From Granulicella sp. L46 (GTDB taxonomy: Bacteria; Acidobacteriota; Terriglobia; Terriglobales; Acidobacteriaceae), in the NCBI RefSeq assembly GCF_009765785.1, contig NZ_LMUT01000007.1, positions 1 to 64,000 of the forward strand: DNA of 64,000 nt, written 5' to 3'. The notes under the pieces are model-generated. The model worked only from the letters and a program-made list of their open reading frames with translations, was not told the origin of the DNA and made no database searches. A program made the position numbers and the translations under genes. This document shows, in pieces, positions 35,601 to 43,427 of this stretch (the first letter of the stretch is position 1; each line of letters opens with the position of its first letter).

Positions 35601-35970
35601 CCGCGGCTACGAACTCAACACCCCCCTGATCGCCGAACAAGTCTTCGCCCACACCGGCGAGATGCCCGCCACCCACTCCTTCGTCTCCCTCGACGCGCCC
35701 AATGTAACCCTCAGCGCGGTCAAGAAAGCCGAAGACGGCAACGCCCTAATTTTCCGCATGTACGAGTGGGCTGGGAAGCCGACGGAGGTCAAACTCCACA
35801 TCCCCGCCGGCGCCCGGTACGCTATAGAAACCAACCTGATGGAAGACCCAATCCCCAACGCCGAGCACCTACCCCTAGCCGACGACACGGTAACTGTCTC
35901 CATCAAGCCCTACGAGATCCTGACCCTGCAAGTCACCTACCCGGAGAAGACAGCCGTCGCAATGAAATAG
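32611..35970 (+). CDS. Glycoside hydrolase family 38 alpha-mannosidase, secreted
   Basis: 1119-residue GH38 enzyme that releases alpha-mannose. ATG 32611 gives a clean signal peptide (FSFVLGLAVSSSILLP...LTAQS), so it acts outside the cytoplasm; the open frame continues upstream without a better start. The zinc site begins with H275 and D277 in NAHIDAAWLWP, and the nucleophile is D387 in GWNPDSFGYNWQLP. NEFHDLAAGSGI follows at about residue 620, then the C-terminal beta domains. Strong codon bias creates a 627-codon antisense open frame, which is a shadow. Confidence 0.95.
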   Translation: MRVRVFSFVLGLAVSSSILLPTTLTAQSFTPKRELKNLSPSALTTLHTLETLTELPAGEWRLHVGDVPHGESPALDDSSWQLVAPHSTAPKDAVWYRRTIEVPKTLNGYDITGSRIWFQFQADANGPMPEIIYFNGRRVALGDDLEPIVLFAPAKPGDKILVAVKLLHTVDVKTFEGISLRVDPNPDDPISSARPNPQDIRIQCIAAANILPALPKPRTDLLPTVEAAIAAIDLKALASANQAAFDASLRKSQQLLAPLHPILQQATMDLDGNAHIDAAWLWPRTETVDAVRRTFTTALQLMNEYPNYVFTQSAAQYYAWMADKYPDLNDQIKQRIKEGRWEVVGGMWVEPDLNLPSGESQVRQLLVGQRFFKKEYGVTARIGWNPDSFGYNWQLPQIYKRSGLDYFVTQKMHWNDTNQLPFRLFWWESPDGSKVLTYFPTDYVHMDLNPTRIAADYAESVARNPGTIEHLDLYGIGDHGGGPTRDMLDQGDHWIAEGAKPDTAVPAMRYSTVQHYFDDVQTHLNPNSPTWDYDSIAKGYTAPPAGPNGEVGIPTWKDELYFEYHRGVYTTQANHKRNIRTSETATLDAEKLASFAWLDGDAYPDHLLNTNWQKITFNEFHDLAAGSGIAVIYRDAQDDFTQVFDADHNINEAALHTLNSSVDTSSKTGVPVIVYNTMAWPRSELVTLHVELPEASNVITLTDAKGDLVPAQVTNHIAGTDDFEVLANVANIPALGYTVLHADSSKQSAKPNTDLSLESDASSFTLANARIKLVIGKENGCITSILSDKAEYLAPQACGNQLQTYVDTPKQYDAWNIDPGTLDRPMTPIDHVDSIAITDNGPLRKTIRITRTWSKSHFIQDISLDAGSDVVRVSTTVEWHETHVLLKAAFPLAASGPKATYEIPFGNIERTTTRNNSWEKAQFEVPALRWADLGDQHQGFSLLNDSKYGYDAAGNVFRLTLLRSPTWPDADADRGTQHFVYELYPHAGSWKDALTVRRGYELNTPLIAEQVFAHTGEMPATHSFVSLDAPNVTLSAVKKAEDGNALIFRMYEWAGKPTEVKLHIPAGARYAIETNLMEDPIPNAEHLPLADDTVTVSIKPYEILTLQVTYPEKTAVAMK

Positions 35971-36057
35971 TGACGCTGCCTGCATCACGACACGATCACC
36001 AAACCAAAAGGGAAGAGTCTTTCGATCGCAAGCAATCCATCCGCCACGGAGTAGTCG

Positions 36058-36933
36058 ATGCCATCTGTCAGCAGAGTTAGCCGAAGCACCGTCTATAAGA
36101 ATCTCTCGCTGCTTGCCGTTGCATTGCTGGTTGCCGTGGCTGCACGCAGCCGGGGCCAGGCGCCCGTTTCCGCGTCGCAAGTGGCCGCGCCCGCCTATGA
36201 CGTCGTCTCCGTCAAGCCCAACAAATCTGGTAGCGGCGGCATGAGTCTCACCGACGTGACAGCAATCTTCCAGGCCAAAAATATTACGGTCGAGAATCTT
36301 GTCTTCAGCGCTTATAACCTGACCTCGGAGAATCTCATCTTCGGTCTGCCAGGGTGGGCGCGCTCCGACCACTTTGATGTCGACGCAAAGATGGTCGACC
36401 CTGACCCGAAGCAAATCGAGAAGCTCACGGTTGACCAACGCAGGGGAATGCTCCTCGCTATCCTCAAGGATCGGTTTCATTTCCAGGCGCATCTCGAAAC
36501 CAGGACCCTTCCCGTCTACGACCTCGTCATTGCCAAGGGTGGCCCGAAGTTCACAGGAAGTAGTGAATCGAGTAAGGAGATTGCCGCCACGATCGCCAAA
36601 AGAAATCTCACGAATGGCGGCATGATGATGAGCGACGGGGAGCTAATCGCGGGGGACACGCCGGTATCCACGCTAACCTATAGCCTCACCGGGGCGGCGG
36701 GTCGCACCGTCATCGATAAAACCGGCCTGACGGGTACCTACAACTTCGAGCTCAAATGGACACCCGAGCGCGAAGGCCAGGCCGACGCGGACAACGGCCA
36801 GGCCGACTCGCAGAATTCGGCCTCGTCCATCTTCACCGCGGTCGAAGAGCAACTCGGTCTCAAGCTCCAACCCTCAAAGGGCCCAGTCCAAACTCTGGTC
36901 GTCGACCACGTAGAATTGCCATCAGAAAATTGA
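36058..36933 (+). CDS. TIGR03435-type acidobacterial protein
   Basis: 291-residue exported protein with an N-terminal hydrophobic segment (LLAVALLVAVAARSRGQA). It opens the mature part with AYDVVSVKPNKSG and continues with ITVENLVFSAYNLTSENLIFGLPGW and DHFDVDAKM, the hallmark pattern of TIGR03435. That family occurs in many copies in Acidobacteria and a few other soil bacteria and has no known function. The C-terminal part (TGLTGTYNFELKW and IFTAVEEQLGLKL) also fits. The gene follows the mannosidase by 87 bases and may share its transcript. Confidence 0.92.
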   Translation: MPSVSRVSRSTVYKNLSLLAVALLVAVAARSRGQAPVSASQVAAPAYDVVSVKPNKSGSGGMSLTDVTAIFQAKNITVENLVFSAYNLTSENLIFGLPGWARSDHFDVDAKMVDPDPKQIEKLTVDQRRGMLLAILKDRFHFQAHLETRTLPVYDLVIAKGGPKFTGSSESSKEIAATIAKRNLTNGGMMMSDGELIAGDTPVSTLTYSLTGAAGRTVIDKTGLTGTYNFELKWTPEREGQADADNGQADSQNSASSIFTAVEEQLGLKLQPSKGPVQTLVVDHVELPSEN

Positions 36934-37060
36934 CCCCCTTGCTTTTCTTTCTGCCATTCCCTCCGGGAATCTGCTGTTCGCCACATGCCGCACTCATGCT
37001 CGCTCCCGCATCGCCACACCCCTCACCTTCAGATGAGAAGATGAAGGGCAGAGAACCACC

Positions 37061-38011
37061 ATGCCTGCCCCCCGCGTCCTGATCACCCGCTCCCCCCACC
37101 AGGCCTCCGCGCTCGCCGACCAGCTCCGCGCCCACGGTGCCGACCCCATCCTCATCCCCACCATCGAGCTGGCCGACCCCACCACCTTCGCCCCCCTCGA
37201 CGCCGCCCTCGCCCACCTCGACCACTTCCACTGGCTCCTCTTCACCAGCGCCAACGCCGTAGAAGCCTTCCACCGCCGCCTCACCCATCCCGCCGCAGAA
37301 CCGGGTGCCCCAGGTCTCGCTTCTGAGACCTGGGTAGTCCCGAGCGAGAATCAAGCCCCGGCAAAAATCTCTGTCATCCTGAGCGAAGGGCAGAGCCCGC
37401 AGCCGAAGGACCCCGACGCCGCCAATCCGACCTCAACCCCATGTCCCTTTCCGCCCCTAACCCTCCCGGCCAACCTCCGCATCGCAGCTATCGGCGCGGC
37501 CACGGCCCGCGCCCTCGAAGCCGCAGGCCTCCACGCCGAGCTCCTCCCCCCGCAAGCCGTGGCCGAGTCCCTCGCCGAAGCCCTCCTGCCCCACGCCCTC
37601 CAGCCCGACGGAACCCCGACCCGCTTCCTCCTCCTTCGCGCCGAAACCGCCCGCGAGCTTCTCCCCGATACCCTCCGCGCCCCAGGAGCCGACGTCACCA
37701 TCGCTCCCGCCTACCGCACCATCGTCCCCACAGAGTCCATCGCCGCCATCCGCCAACTCTTCTCCACGCGCGAGAACTGGCCAGCCGCTATCACGTTCAC
37801 CAGCAGCTCAACAGCGACCAACTTTATAGGATTACTTGAGGTTTCTAACCTAAGTCTTCCACAGGAGATCCTTCGCATCTCCATCGGCCCCATCACCTCC
37901 CAAACCCTCTGTGACCTCAATCTCCCACCCCACGCCGAGGCCGCCGAGCCCAGCCTCCCTTCGTTAGTCGCCGAAGTTGTCAAGGCCCTCACCTTGACCA
38001 AATCTTCGTAA
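37061..38011 (+). CDS. hemD: Uroporphyrinogen-III synthase with repeat-derived insert
   Basis: 316-residue HemD, which cyclises hydroxymethylbilane with inversion of ring D. The two-domain core is present: VLITRSPHQASALADQLRAHGADPILIPTIEL, WLLFTSANAVEAF, LRIAAIGAATARALEAAGL, FLLLRAETAREL, AITFTSSSTATNFI and ISIGPITSQTL. The family is usually about 250 residues. The excess lies between RRLTHP and PLTLPANLRI (about residues 78-130) and is encoded by two dispersed-repeat-like elements listed separately. Both flanking motifs remain in frame, so the protein may well be functional. Confidence 0.92.
   Translation: MPAPRVLITRSPHQASALADQLRAHGADPILIPTIELADPTTFAPLDAALAHLDHFHWLLFTSANAVEAFHRRLTHPAAEPGAPGLASETWVVPSENQAPAKISVILSEGQSPQPKDPDAANPTSTPCPFPPLTLPANLRIAAIGAATARALEAAGLHAELLPPQAVAESLAEALLPHALQPDGTPTRFLLLRAETARELLPDTLRAPGADVTIAPAYRTIVPTESIAAIRQLFSTRENWPAAITFTSSSTATNFIGLLEVSNLSLPQEILRISIGPITSQTLCDLNLPPHAEAAEPSLPSLVAEVVKALTLTKSS
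37304..37337. repeat. Palindromic repeat inside hemD
   Basis: CCCAGGTCTC (37309-37318), loop GCTTCT, and GAGACCTGGG (37325-37334) form a perfect 10-base stem with a 6-base loop. The flanking bases GGTGCC and TAG belong to a form I recognise as a dispersed unit in Granulicella/Edaphobacter-type genomes. Here it is translated within hemD as GAPGLASETWV. Confidence 0.7.
37371..37414. repeat. CTGTCATCCTGAGCGAAG-type dispersed repeat inside hemD
   Basis: The 44-base segment begins CTGTCATCCTGAGCGAAG and ends AGCCGAAGGACCCC. Units of this form (TCATCCTGAGCGAAG...CGAAGGACC) are widely dispersed between genes in acidobacterial and some other genomes. Here the unit is translated in frame as VILSEGQSPQPKDP, 36 bases after the palindromic unit. 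Confidence 0.7.
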
Positions 38012-38356
38012 CTAGCTCATTGCAAACGAGAAGAAACTTGCCGGAACTTGGCATAGTGACCCCATCGGAACGCCTATAATTGAAACAAGCCCCCCACCAG
38101 CCGAAAAGTAGAGCCAAACCGGCTCGCTTGAGCTTTCCGAGTTCCCCACAGGCCCACCAAAAATCCACAGCCCGCGACGCGCCTGCCCTGTCGAATTATC
38201 CGGTGCCGGAGGGGTACTTTTTGGACCTAAGCCAAGCGATTGCAATACTTACAAGCAAGTCTCCGGCCCTATAGGGGGATACTTTGGCCTCTAAGGGCAA
38301 TAGGATGAGAGACTTGAACCTCAAGTCATACTTGGAGGGGAGGGGGGTACCCCTTC
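38012..38356. repeat. 345-base gap between convergent genes, repeat-like
   Basis: Gap between the ends of hemD (plus) and nth (minus). I see no convincing gene. It contains two related blocks, GGGGTACTTTTTGGACCTAA from 38211 and GGGGATACTTTGGCCTCTAA from 38275, followed by a G-rich tract ending in GGGGTACCCC near 38344-38353. The repeated GGGG(A)TACTTT core suggests a dispersed element or transcription-end structure serving both genes. Confidence 0.45.
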
Positions 38357-39163
38357 CTAGTGCGAACTCCACGTTTTATCCACAGAGTTGCATAGTTTTT
38401 CCAGCGAGCAATCCACACATCGCGGCTTCCGCGCAATACAAACTTGCCGTCCATGATGGATCAGTTCGTGCGAAAACTGGATCCAGTGATCCTGCGGAAT
38501 GACCTTCTCCAGATCCTGCTCGACCTTCACCGGATCATCCTGCTTCGTAAGCTCCAACCGCCGCGACAGTCGACCAACATGCGTGTCGACGACGACACCC
38601 GAAGCAATCCCAAACCAGCTTCCCAGCACGACGTTCGCGGTCTTCCGAGCAACACCCGGAAGCTCGGTCAGCTCCTCAATTGTCTCTGGAACTTTCCCCC
38701 CAAACTTCTCCACCAACACCTTCGCCGCACCTTTAATATTCTTCGCCTTCGCCCGATAAAACCCAGTCGATTTGATAATCCGCTCGAGCTCCGGCAACGG
38801 CGCGTCGGCGAGCTTGTTCGGCGTCGGATACATCCGAAAAAGCTCAGGAGTAGCCTTGTTCACTCCAACATCCGTCGTCTGTGCGGACAGGATTGTCGCG
38901 ATCGTCAGCTCGAAAGCATTGTGGTGAGTAAGCGCGCACACGACGTTCGGGTAGGTCTTCTGCAGCGCGTCGAGAATGGCCCGGATGCGTTCTGGTGCGA
39001 GCGGCTTGGCGGTCTTGCCACGCTTCACTTTGGCGGAGACAGGCTCTTTGGCCGCAATCGCCCTCGCCTTCGCGGCTGGAATGCCCTCAACCGCAGCTTT
39101 CCGAGCCGCAGGCTTCAGCTTCTGTGGCGGAGTCAGCTTCTTTGCTGCCTTGGTCGTCGCCAT
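38357..39163 (-). CDS. nth: Endonuclease III
   Basis: 268-residue DNA glycosylase/AP lyase that removes oxidised pyrimidines. The helix-hairpin-helix LPGVARKTANVV supplies catalytic K174, and the catalytic aspartate is D193 in VVVDTHVGRLSRRL. The C-terminal [4Fe-4S] cluster has the exact spacing C242-x6-C249-x2-C252-x5-C258. A Lys/Ala-rich extension of about 50 residues precedes the core, longer than in E. coli (211 residues). It starts 3 bases after the hemQ stop, so the two are co-transcribed. Confidence 0.97.
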   Translation of the reverse strand: MATTKAAKKLTPPQKLKPAARKAAVEGIPAAKARAIAAKEPVSAKVKRGKTAKPLAPERIRAILDALQKTYPNVVCALTHHNAFELTIATILSAQTTDVGVNKATPELFRMYPTPNKLADAPLPELERIIKSTGFYRAKAKNIKGAAKVLVEKFGGKVPETIEELTELPGVARKTANVVLGSWFGIASGVVVDTHVGRLSRRLELTKQDDPVKVEQDLEKVIPQDHWIQFSHELIHHGRQVCIARKPRCVDCSLEKLCNSVDKTWSSH

Positions 39164-39166
39164 TGA

Positions 39167-39964
39167 TTACCCGAGGCGGTCCAGCATCTCCATCGGCTTG
39201 AGACGCACGCAGCTGAAGATGGGATAGTCCTTGAGGGTGTAGACGCTGATCTCGGTCTCGCGCAGCTGCTGCACGAGGTCGAGGAAGTCCTCAGGGAAGT
39301 TGGTCTCGAAGGCGACCACGAACTCCTGATCATCCAGCCCGAACGAGTAGGTCGTGTTTAGCTTGACTCGCGGATACATCAGCCCGATGCGAATGTGCTC
39401 GTCCATCAGGCGCTTGCGTTCGGTGGCCGAGAGCAGGTACCAAGGCCGCGTCTTCCAGAACGGGTAGATGAAGATGTACTTCTGCCCGCCAGGACGAATC
39501 GCCCCGCGCCCTTCGCCCTCGCTCTCGTCCTCGCGGTCGATTGAGTACTGCGAGCGCTTGGTCATGGCCAGGAAGCTGTGCGGCGTGCTGAGGTATCCGC
39601 CCAGCGGCGTAGCCATCAGCTCCGAACGCATCTTGTTCAATTCATCGACAGCGTAGCCAATCGACCAAACGCACATGTCCACATCGCCGCGCGTGCCAAT
39701 CGTCGAGTAGGTCAGGGAGAGAAACTCGCCCGGCTTATTCCATTTCGTCAACACCTCTGCGAAGGCCAGCTTGTGAGCAGCCTTCTCCTCTGCCGGCAAA
39801 CGCCGCCACTCGGGCATCACCTTGTAGAAGCTGAAGCACACAACCTGTCGCTTTACCGGAGTCGCACCGTGAGCGGCAGGCGCTCCATAGCCGCTGGGCT
39901 GAGGACGTGCGGGAACTGCTGACTCGGGTGCGGCGGCGACGGGTGCGGTAACGGCTTCAGACAT
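39167..39964 (-). CDS. hemQ: Coproheme decarboxylase / chlorite dismutase-like protein (HemQ)
   Basis: 265-residue protein of the chlorite-dismutase fold. It has the HemQ features: Y167 in YIFIYPFWKTRPWYLL, corresponding to the catalytic tyrosine, and H190 in LMDEHIRIGLMYP, corresponding to the haem-ligand histidine. It does not show the arginine context of true chlorite dismutases. HemQ decarboxylates coproheme III to haem b with peroxide in the coproporphyrin-dependent pathway. An Ala/Pro-rich tail of 35 residues precedes the fold. It leads a two-gene unit with nth. Confidence 0.88.
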   Translation of the reverse strand: MSEAVTAPVAAAPESAVPARPQPSGYGAPAAHGATPVKRQVVCFSFYKVMPEWRRLPAEEKAAHKLAFAEVLTKWNKPGEFLSLTYSTIGTRGDVDMCVWSIGYAVDELNKMRSELMATPLGGYLSTPHSFLAMTKRSQYSIDREDESEGEGRGAIRPGGQKYIFIYPFWKTRPWYLLSATERKRLMDEHIRIGLMYPRVKLNTTYSFGLDDQEFVVAFETNFPEDFLDLVQQLRETEISVYTLKDYPIFSCVRLKPMEMLDRLG

Positions 39965-40035
39965 GCATCTATGCTAACAAACGCGGCAACCAGGCTAATG
40001 AGCGAAACAGATCGCAGCCGGTATACTGGAGCCTC

Positions 40036-40662
40036 ATGTCTGCAAAGTTGATCGCACTGATTGTTGCCCTCATCGCCAGCGGCGGTTACGCCATGGTTGC
40101 GTTGCTCATGGCCATCCAATCGGCCTGCATTCCTATCCCGTCCGAGGTCATCATGCCCCTCGCGGGCTATGCGCTGGCGCACACGCAACTGCAGCTTATC
40201 CTGTTGGCAGTTGTGGCCTCACTCGCATCGAACCTCGGCTCCATTCCGGCCTACTGGGTAGGCGCAAAGGGTGGCCGGCCCATGGTCGAGCGCTACGGCC
40301 GTTACCTATTGCTGAGCAAGCACGACCTGGATATGGCCCACAACTTCTTTGACAAGTATGGGTCGATCACGGTGTTGGTGGGTCGCATGCTGCCGATCGT
40401 CCGGACGTTCATCGCGTTTCCGGCGGGCGTCGCGCGGATGAACCAGGCGCGCTTCCACATCTACACCTTCATCGGGTCGTTTCCGTGGTGCTACGCGCTT
40501 GCATACATTGGCATGCGGCTCGGCGCGCAATGGAATAGCGATCCCCGGTTCAAGGCGTTCTTCGATCGTTTCCATCATGGCGTCGAGGCGGTGCTGGTGA
40601 TTGGCGCGGCGTACTTCATCTGGACCCACTGGAAGAATCGCGCGAAACTAGCCATCGACTAG
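40036..40662 (+). CDS. DedA family membrane protein
   Basis: 208-residue DedA/VTT-domain protein with about five or six hydrophobic segments. The family motifs are AIQSACIPIPSEVIMPLAGY (an S-x-x-x-P-x-PSE pattern) and the downstream FFDKYGSITVLVGRMLPIVRTFIAFPAG, with the conserved G-R and R-T. DedA proteins are linked to lipid scrambling and proton-dependent membrane homeostasis. Its stop overlaps the end of the convergent acyltransferase fusion gene by 4 bases. Confidence 0.94.
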   Translation: MSAKLIALIVALIASGGYAMVALLMAIQSACIPIPSEVIMPLAGYALAHTQLQLILLAVVASLASNLGSIPAYWVGAKGGRPMVERYGRYLLLSKHDLDMAHNFFDKYGSITVLVGRMLPIVRTFIAFPAGVARMNQARFHIYTFIGSFPWCYALAYIGMRLGAQWNSDPRFKAFFDRFHHGVEAVLVIGAAYFIWTHWKNRAKLAID

Positions 40663-43292
40663 GCGAGCAGTTTGGCCATCGCTGCCTGCAGCCTCTGGGT
40701 GGTCTGGTCTGGCGTGCTGTGCGGATCGTACGGGATGGGCTCGCCGACGCGGACAGTAATACGGCCGGAATGAAACCAACGCTTATTCGCTTGGACGATC
40801 TGGTCGAGGCCAACGAGCGCCACCGGCAGAACGTCTGCGTTCGCTTGCTGCGCGAGTAAACCGATCCCAGAGCGAAACGGCTGCAGCGTGCCGTCGGCGG
40901 AGCGGTGGCCTTCAGGGAAGATGATCACGGAATAGCCGCGATCCAGCGCACGTCCCGCGTGTTCGAAGCTGCGCCGGAAGCCGCCCAGGCGCGGCAACGG
41001 GAACACGTTCATGAAGACCGTGATCAGCCAATAGGCAATGGGCAGCAGTGGGTTGAGCACAGGGCTAGACGCACCGCGGCCACGGCGGAAGTCCAGCAGC
41101 ATCTCTCCGGACATCGCAATGGCGACCCGGTGGCGCAGGTCCGACGGCAGGCCATAGAGGATTAGCGGGACATCGTAAGCCGTGACGTGGTTGGCGATGA
41201 TGAGCAGCGGCGGTCGCGTGCGGGATGAGAGGCGGCGCTCAACCCGCGGCGCGGCAAGCAGCCAGACCAGCGGCCGGATGGCAAGCTCCTGAACTGTGAC
41301 TCGGAGGGCGTTGATCGGCGTGAGCCAGGGCCAACGCGGATAGCGGTGCGCTGGGTCCGTTGCTCCCGCTGCAGGAACAGCTGGAGCAAAACGCGCCGCA
41401 GTGACGGGGTGGGCTTCGGTCGGTGCGGCTTGCGGTCCATGGCCTTCGGTTGGGCTGGACGCTCTGCTGGGTGCGGATGCACCGGTCAGAGCGCGGAGCT
41501 CGGCGAGTGTCTTTACCTGTGCGATCTGCTCGTCGGCCAGCTCGAGGCCGAAGCGTTGTTCGAGAAAAGATTGCAGTTGCACGCGGCCCAGGCTATCGAG
41601 GTGCAGGTCTTCGGCCAGGCGCGTTGAGTCGGTGACGTTCGCTGGAGCTTCTCCAGTCACGGTGGCGATCATCTGCACGAGCACATCACCGCGGCCAGCG
41701 GAGGGATGCGCGGCGGTTGCGGCAAGCTGATCGGCGGCCCAGTCGGCGACGACGCGGCGAAGGAGCTTGCCCGTGGAGGTGAAAGGGAAGCTGGGCTCGG
41801 GCCAGCGCAGCACGCGGCGAATCTGTTGGAAGTCGGCGAGCGAGCCGTTGGCCTGCGCGAGGATCTGCCTGAGCTGTGACTCGTCGGCATCGGCAATGAA
41901 GACCGCGACCGGCTCAGGGCCATTCGCGCCTTCGCTCGCGACGACGGCTGCGGCACGAACGCCCGGCTGCTTCAGGAGCGCGGCTTCGAGGTCGACGGGA
42001 TAGATGTTGAGACCAGCGGCGGTAACGATGACGTCGCCGCGCCGGCCGGAGAAGCGCAGCTCGCCCGAGTCGTCCTGGGTGGCGAGATCGCCGGTGGCGA
42101 GCCACTCGGTCGCGCGAGGCTGGATTGCGCCGTCGGCCCACGTAGAGCCGGAGACCACGTCGCCGCGCACCATGATCTCGCCCTCGGGGCTGATGCGAAC
42201 TTCGCGGCCAGGCAGCGGCTTGCCGAGCGTTCCGCGGCCGACGTGGAACGGATGATTGAGGGTCACGAGCGCGGCAGTCTCCGTCATGCCGTAGCCCTGG
42301 ATGACCGCGTAGCCGAGGCGTCCCCAGAAGAGTTCAAGATCCGGCGGGAGCGTCGCGCCGCCGGAAATCAGTGCCCAGAACTTCCAGCCGGTCAGGCGGT
42401 GAACGTGTCGGAAGCGGACGAAGCGTTTGTAGATCGGCCAGCCTTCGGAGGCAGCGAGCTGCGCGCCAAGTTCGGGGAAGAGGAGTTGGAGGTGGGAGCG
42501 CAGCAGCTCGAGGGAGCGCGGGACTGCGATGAGGACCGAGATGCGCTCGAGGCGGATGCGGTCGAGCATGCGGGCTGGCTCGAGGTTGGTCTCGAAGTGA
42601 ACCTCGGCGGCGAGCAGTGCGGGCGTCCACAGACCCATGAACTGGCCGAAGACGTGGCTGAGCGGAAGGCTGTGCAGAAAGCGCAGGGGATGAACCAGCC
42701 GCTCGTAGCGCAGATACTTTTGCATCTCGCGCTCGATGGGGTCGAGGCTGGCGAGCACGTTGCGGTTGGTGTGGACGATGCCTTTCGGAGCGGCCGTGGT
42801 GCCGGAGGTGAAGATGATCTGGAAGGGTGCATCGAGCGTGACAGCTGGATTGACTGTGAAGAGCGGCTCAGTGGGGAGCGAGTGGGCGAGGTCGTCGAGC
42901 AAGAGCTGCGGGACGTTGGCGGGCAGCGCGGAAAGACGCGGCGTGTCGGCGAGGATGAGTTTGGGCGAGACGTCCGCGATGACACGGGCCGCAAAGTCGG
43001 GCGAGCCTGCGGCATCGAGCGGAACCGCCAGCACCCCGCGCAGCAGACAGCCGAAGAAGGCAGCAACCCATTCCGCGGAGTTCTCGCCCCACAGAACGAC
43101 TCGGTCGCCAGGAGTGATGCCGCGGCGCTCGAGGTCGGCGGCAAATCTGCCGGCCAGCGCAGCTAAGTCGCCGTACGTCATGGTGTAACGCCGCACGCCG
43201 CGATAGCGCACGATGGCAATCTGCGGGCCGTTGCGGCGGAAATCGTCGACCAGGCTGGCCAGATGCGGACGCACGAAAGAGCTCTCCTCCAA
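40659..43292 (-). CDS. Three-module adenylation/acyl-carrier/acyltransferase protein
   Basis: 877-residue fusion. Residues 1-530 are an AMP-forming acyl ligase (FTSGTTAAPKG near 165, GYGMTETAA, ATGDLATQDDSGELRFSGRRGD). Residues 545-620 are an acyl-carrier domain with phosphopantetheine serine S567 in DLHLDSLGRVQL. After an Ala/Pro linker, residues 680-877 are a PlsC-type acyltransferase with H702 and D707 in NHVTAYD and a variant FPEGHRSADG. It could activate a fatty acid, load it on its own carrier and transfer it to a lysophospholipid or other acceptor. E. coli Aas has the reverse order and no carrier domain. Confidence 0.93.
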   Translation of the reverse strand: MEESSFVRPHLASLVDDFRRNGPQIAIVRYRGVRRYTMTYGDLAALAGRFAADLERRGITPGDRVVLWGENSAEWVAAFFGCLLRGVLAVPLDAAGSPDFAARVIADVSPKLILADTPRLSALPANVPQLLLDDLAHSLPTEPLFTVNPAVTLDAPFQIIFTSGTTAAPKGIVHTNRNVLASLDPIEREMQKYLRYERLVHPLRFLHSLPLSHVFGQFMGLWTPALLAAEVHFETNLEPARMLDRIRLERISVLIAVPRSLELLRSHLQLLFPELGAQLAASEGWPIYKRFVRFRHVHRLTGWKFWALISGGATLPPDLELFWGRLGYAVIQGYGMTETAALVTLNHPFHVGRGTLGKPLPGREVRISPEGEIMVRGDVVSGSTWADGAIQPRATEWLATGDLATQDDSGELRFSGRRGDVIVTAAGLNIYPVDLEAALLKQPGVRAAAVVASEGANGPEPVAVFIADADESQLRQILAQANGSLADFQQIRRVLRWPEPSFPFTSTGKLLRRVVADWAADQLAATAAHPSAGRGDVLVQMIATVTGEAPANVTDSTRLAEDLHLDSLGRVQLQSFLEQRFGLELADEQIAQVKTLAELRALTGASAPSRASSPTEGHGPQAAPTEAHPVTAARFAPAVPAAGATDPAHRYPRWPWLTPINALRVTVQELAIRPLVWLLAAPRVERRLSSRTRPPLLIIANHVTAYDVPLILYGLPSDLRHRVAIAMSGEMLLDFRRGRGASSPVLNPLLPIAYWLITVFMNVFPLPRLGGFRRSFEHAGRALDRGYSVIIFPEGHRSADGTLQPFRSGIGLLAQQANADVLPVALVGLDQIVQANKRWFHSGRITVRVGEPIPYDPHSTPDQTTQRLQAAMAKLLA

Positions 43293-43427
43293 GTGAGATG
43301 ATTAGAGCAGATTCGCAGAGTTTCGCAGGTCATTTGCAACACGGTTTGCTGAAGAGCGATACTGGAGTGTCCGCATGACTCTTACGGAAATCTAGAAATT
43401 TGCACGATAGGAAGGGCACGTATCGCA

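Noticed and set aside
38080-38274. 64-codon plus-strand frame in the hemD-nth gap
   Set aside because: It runs through the repeat-like blocks and has no ribosome site; better explained as non-coding.
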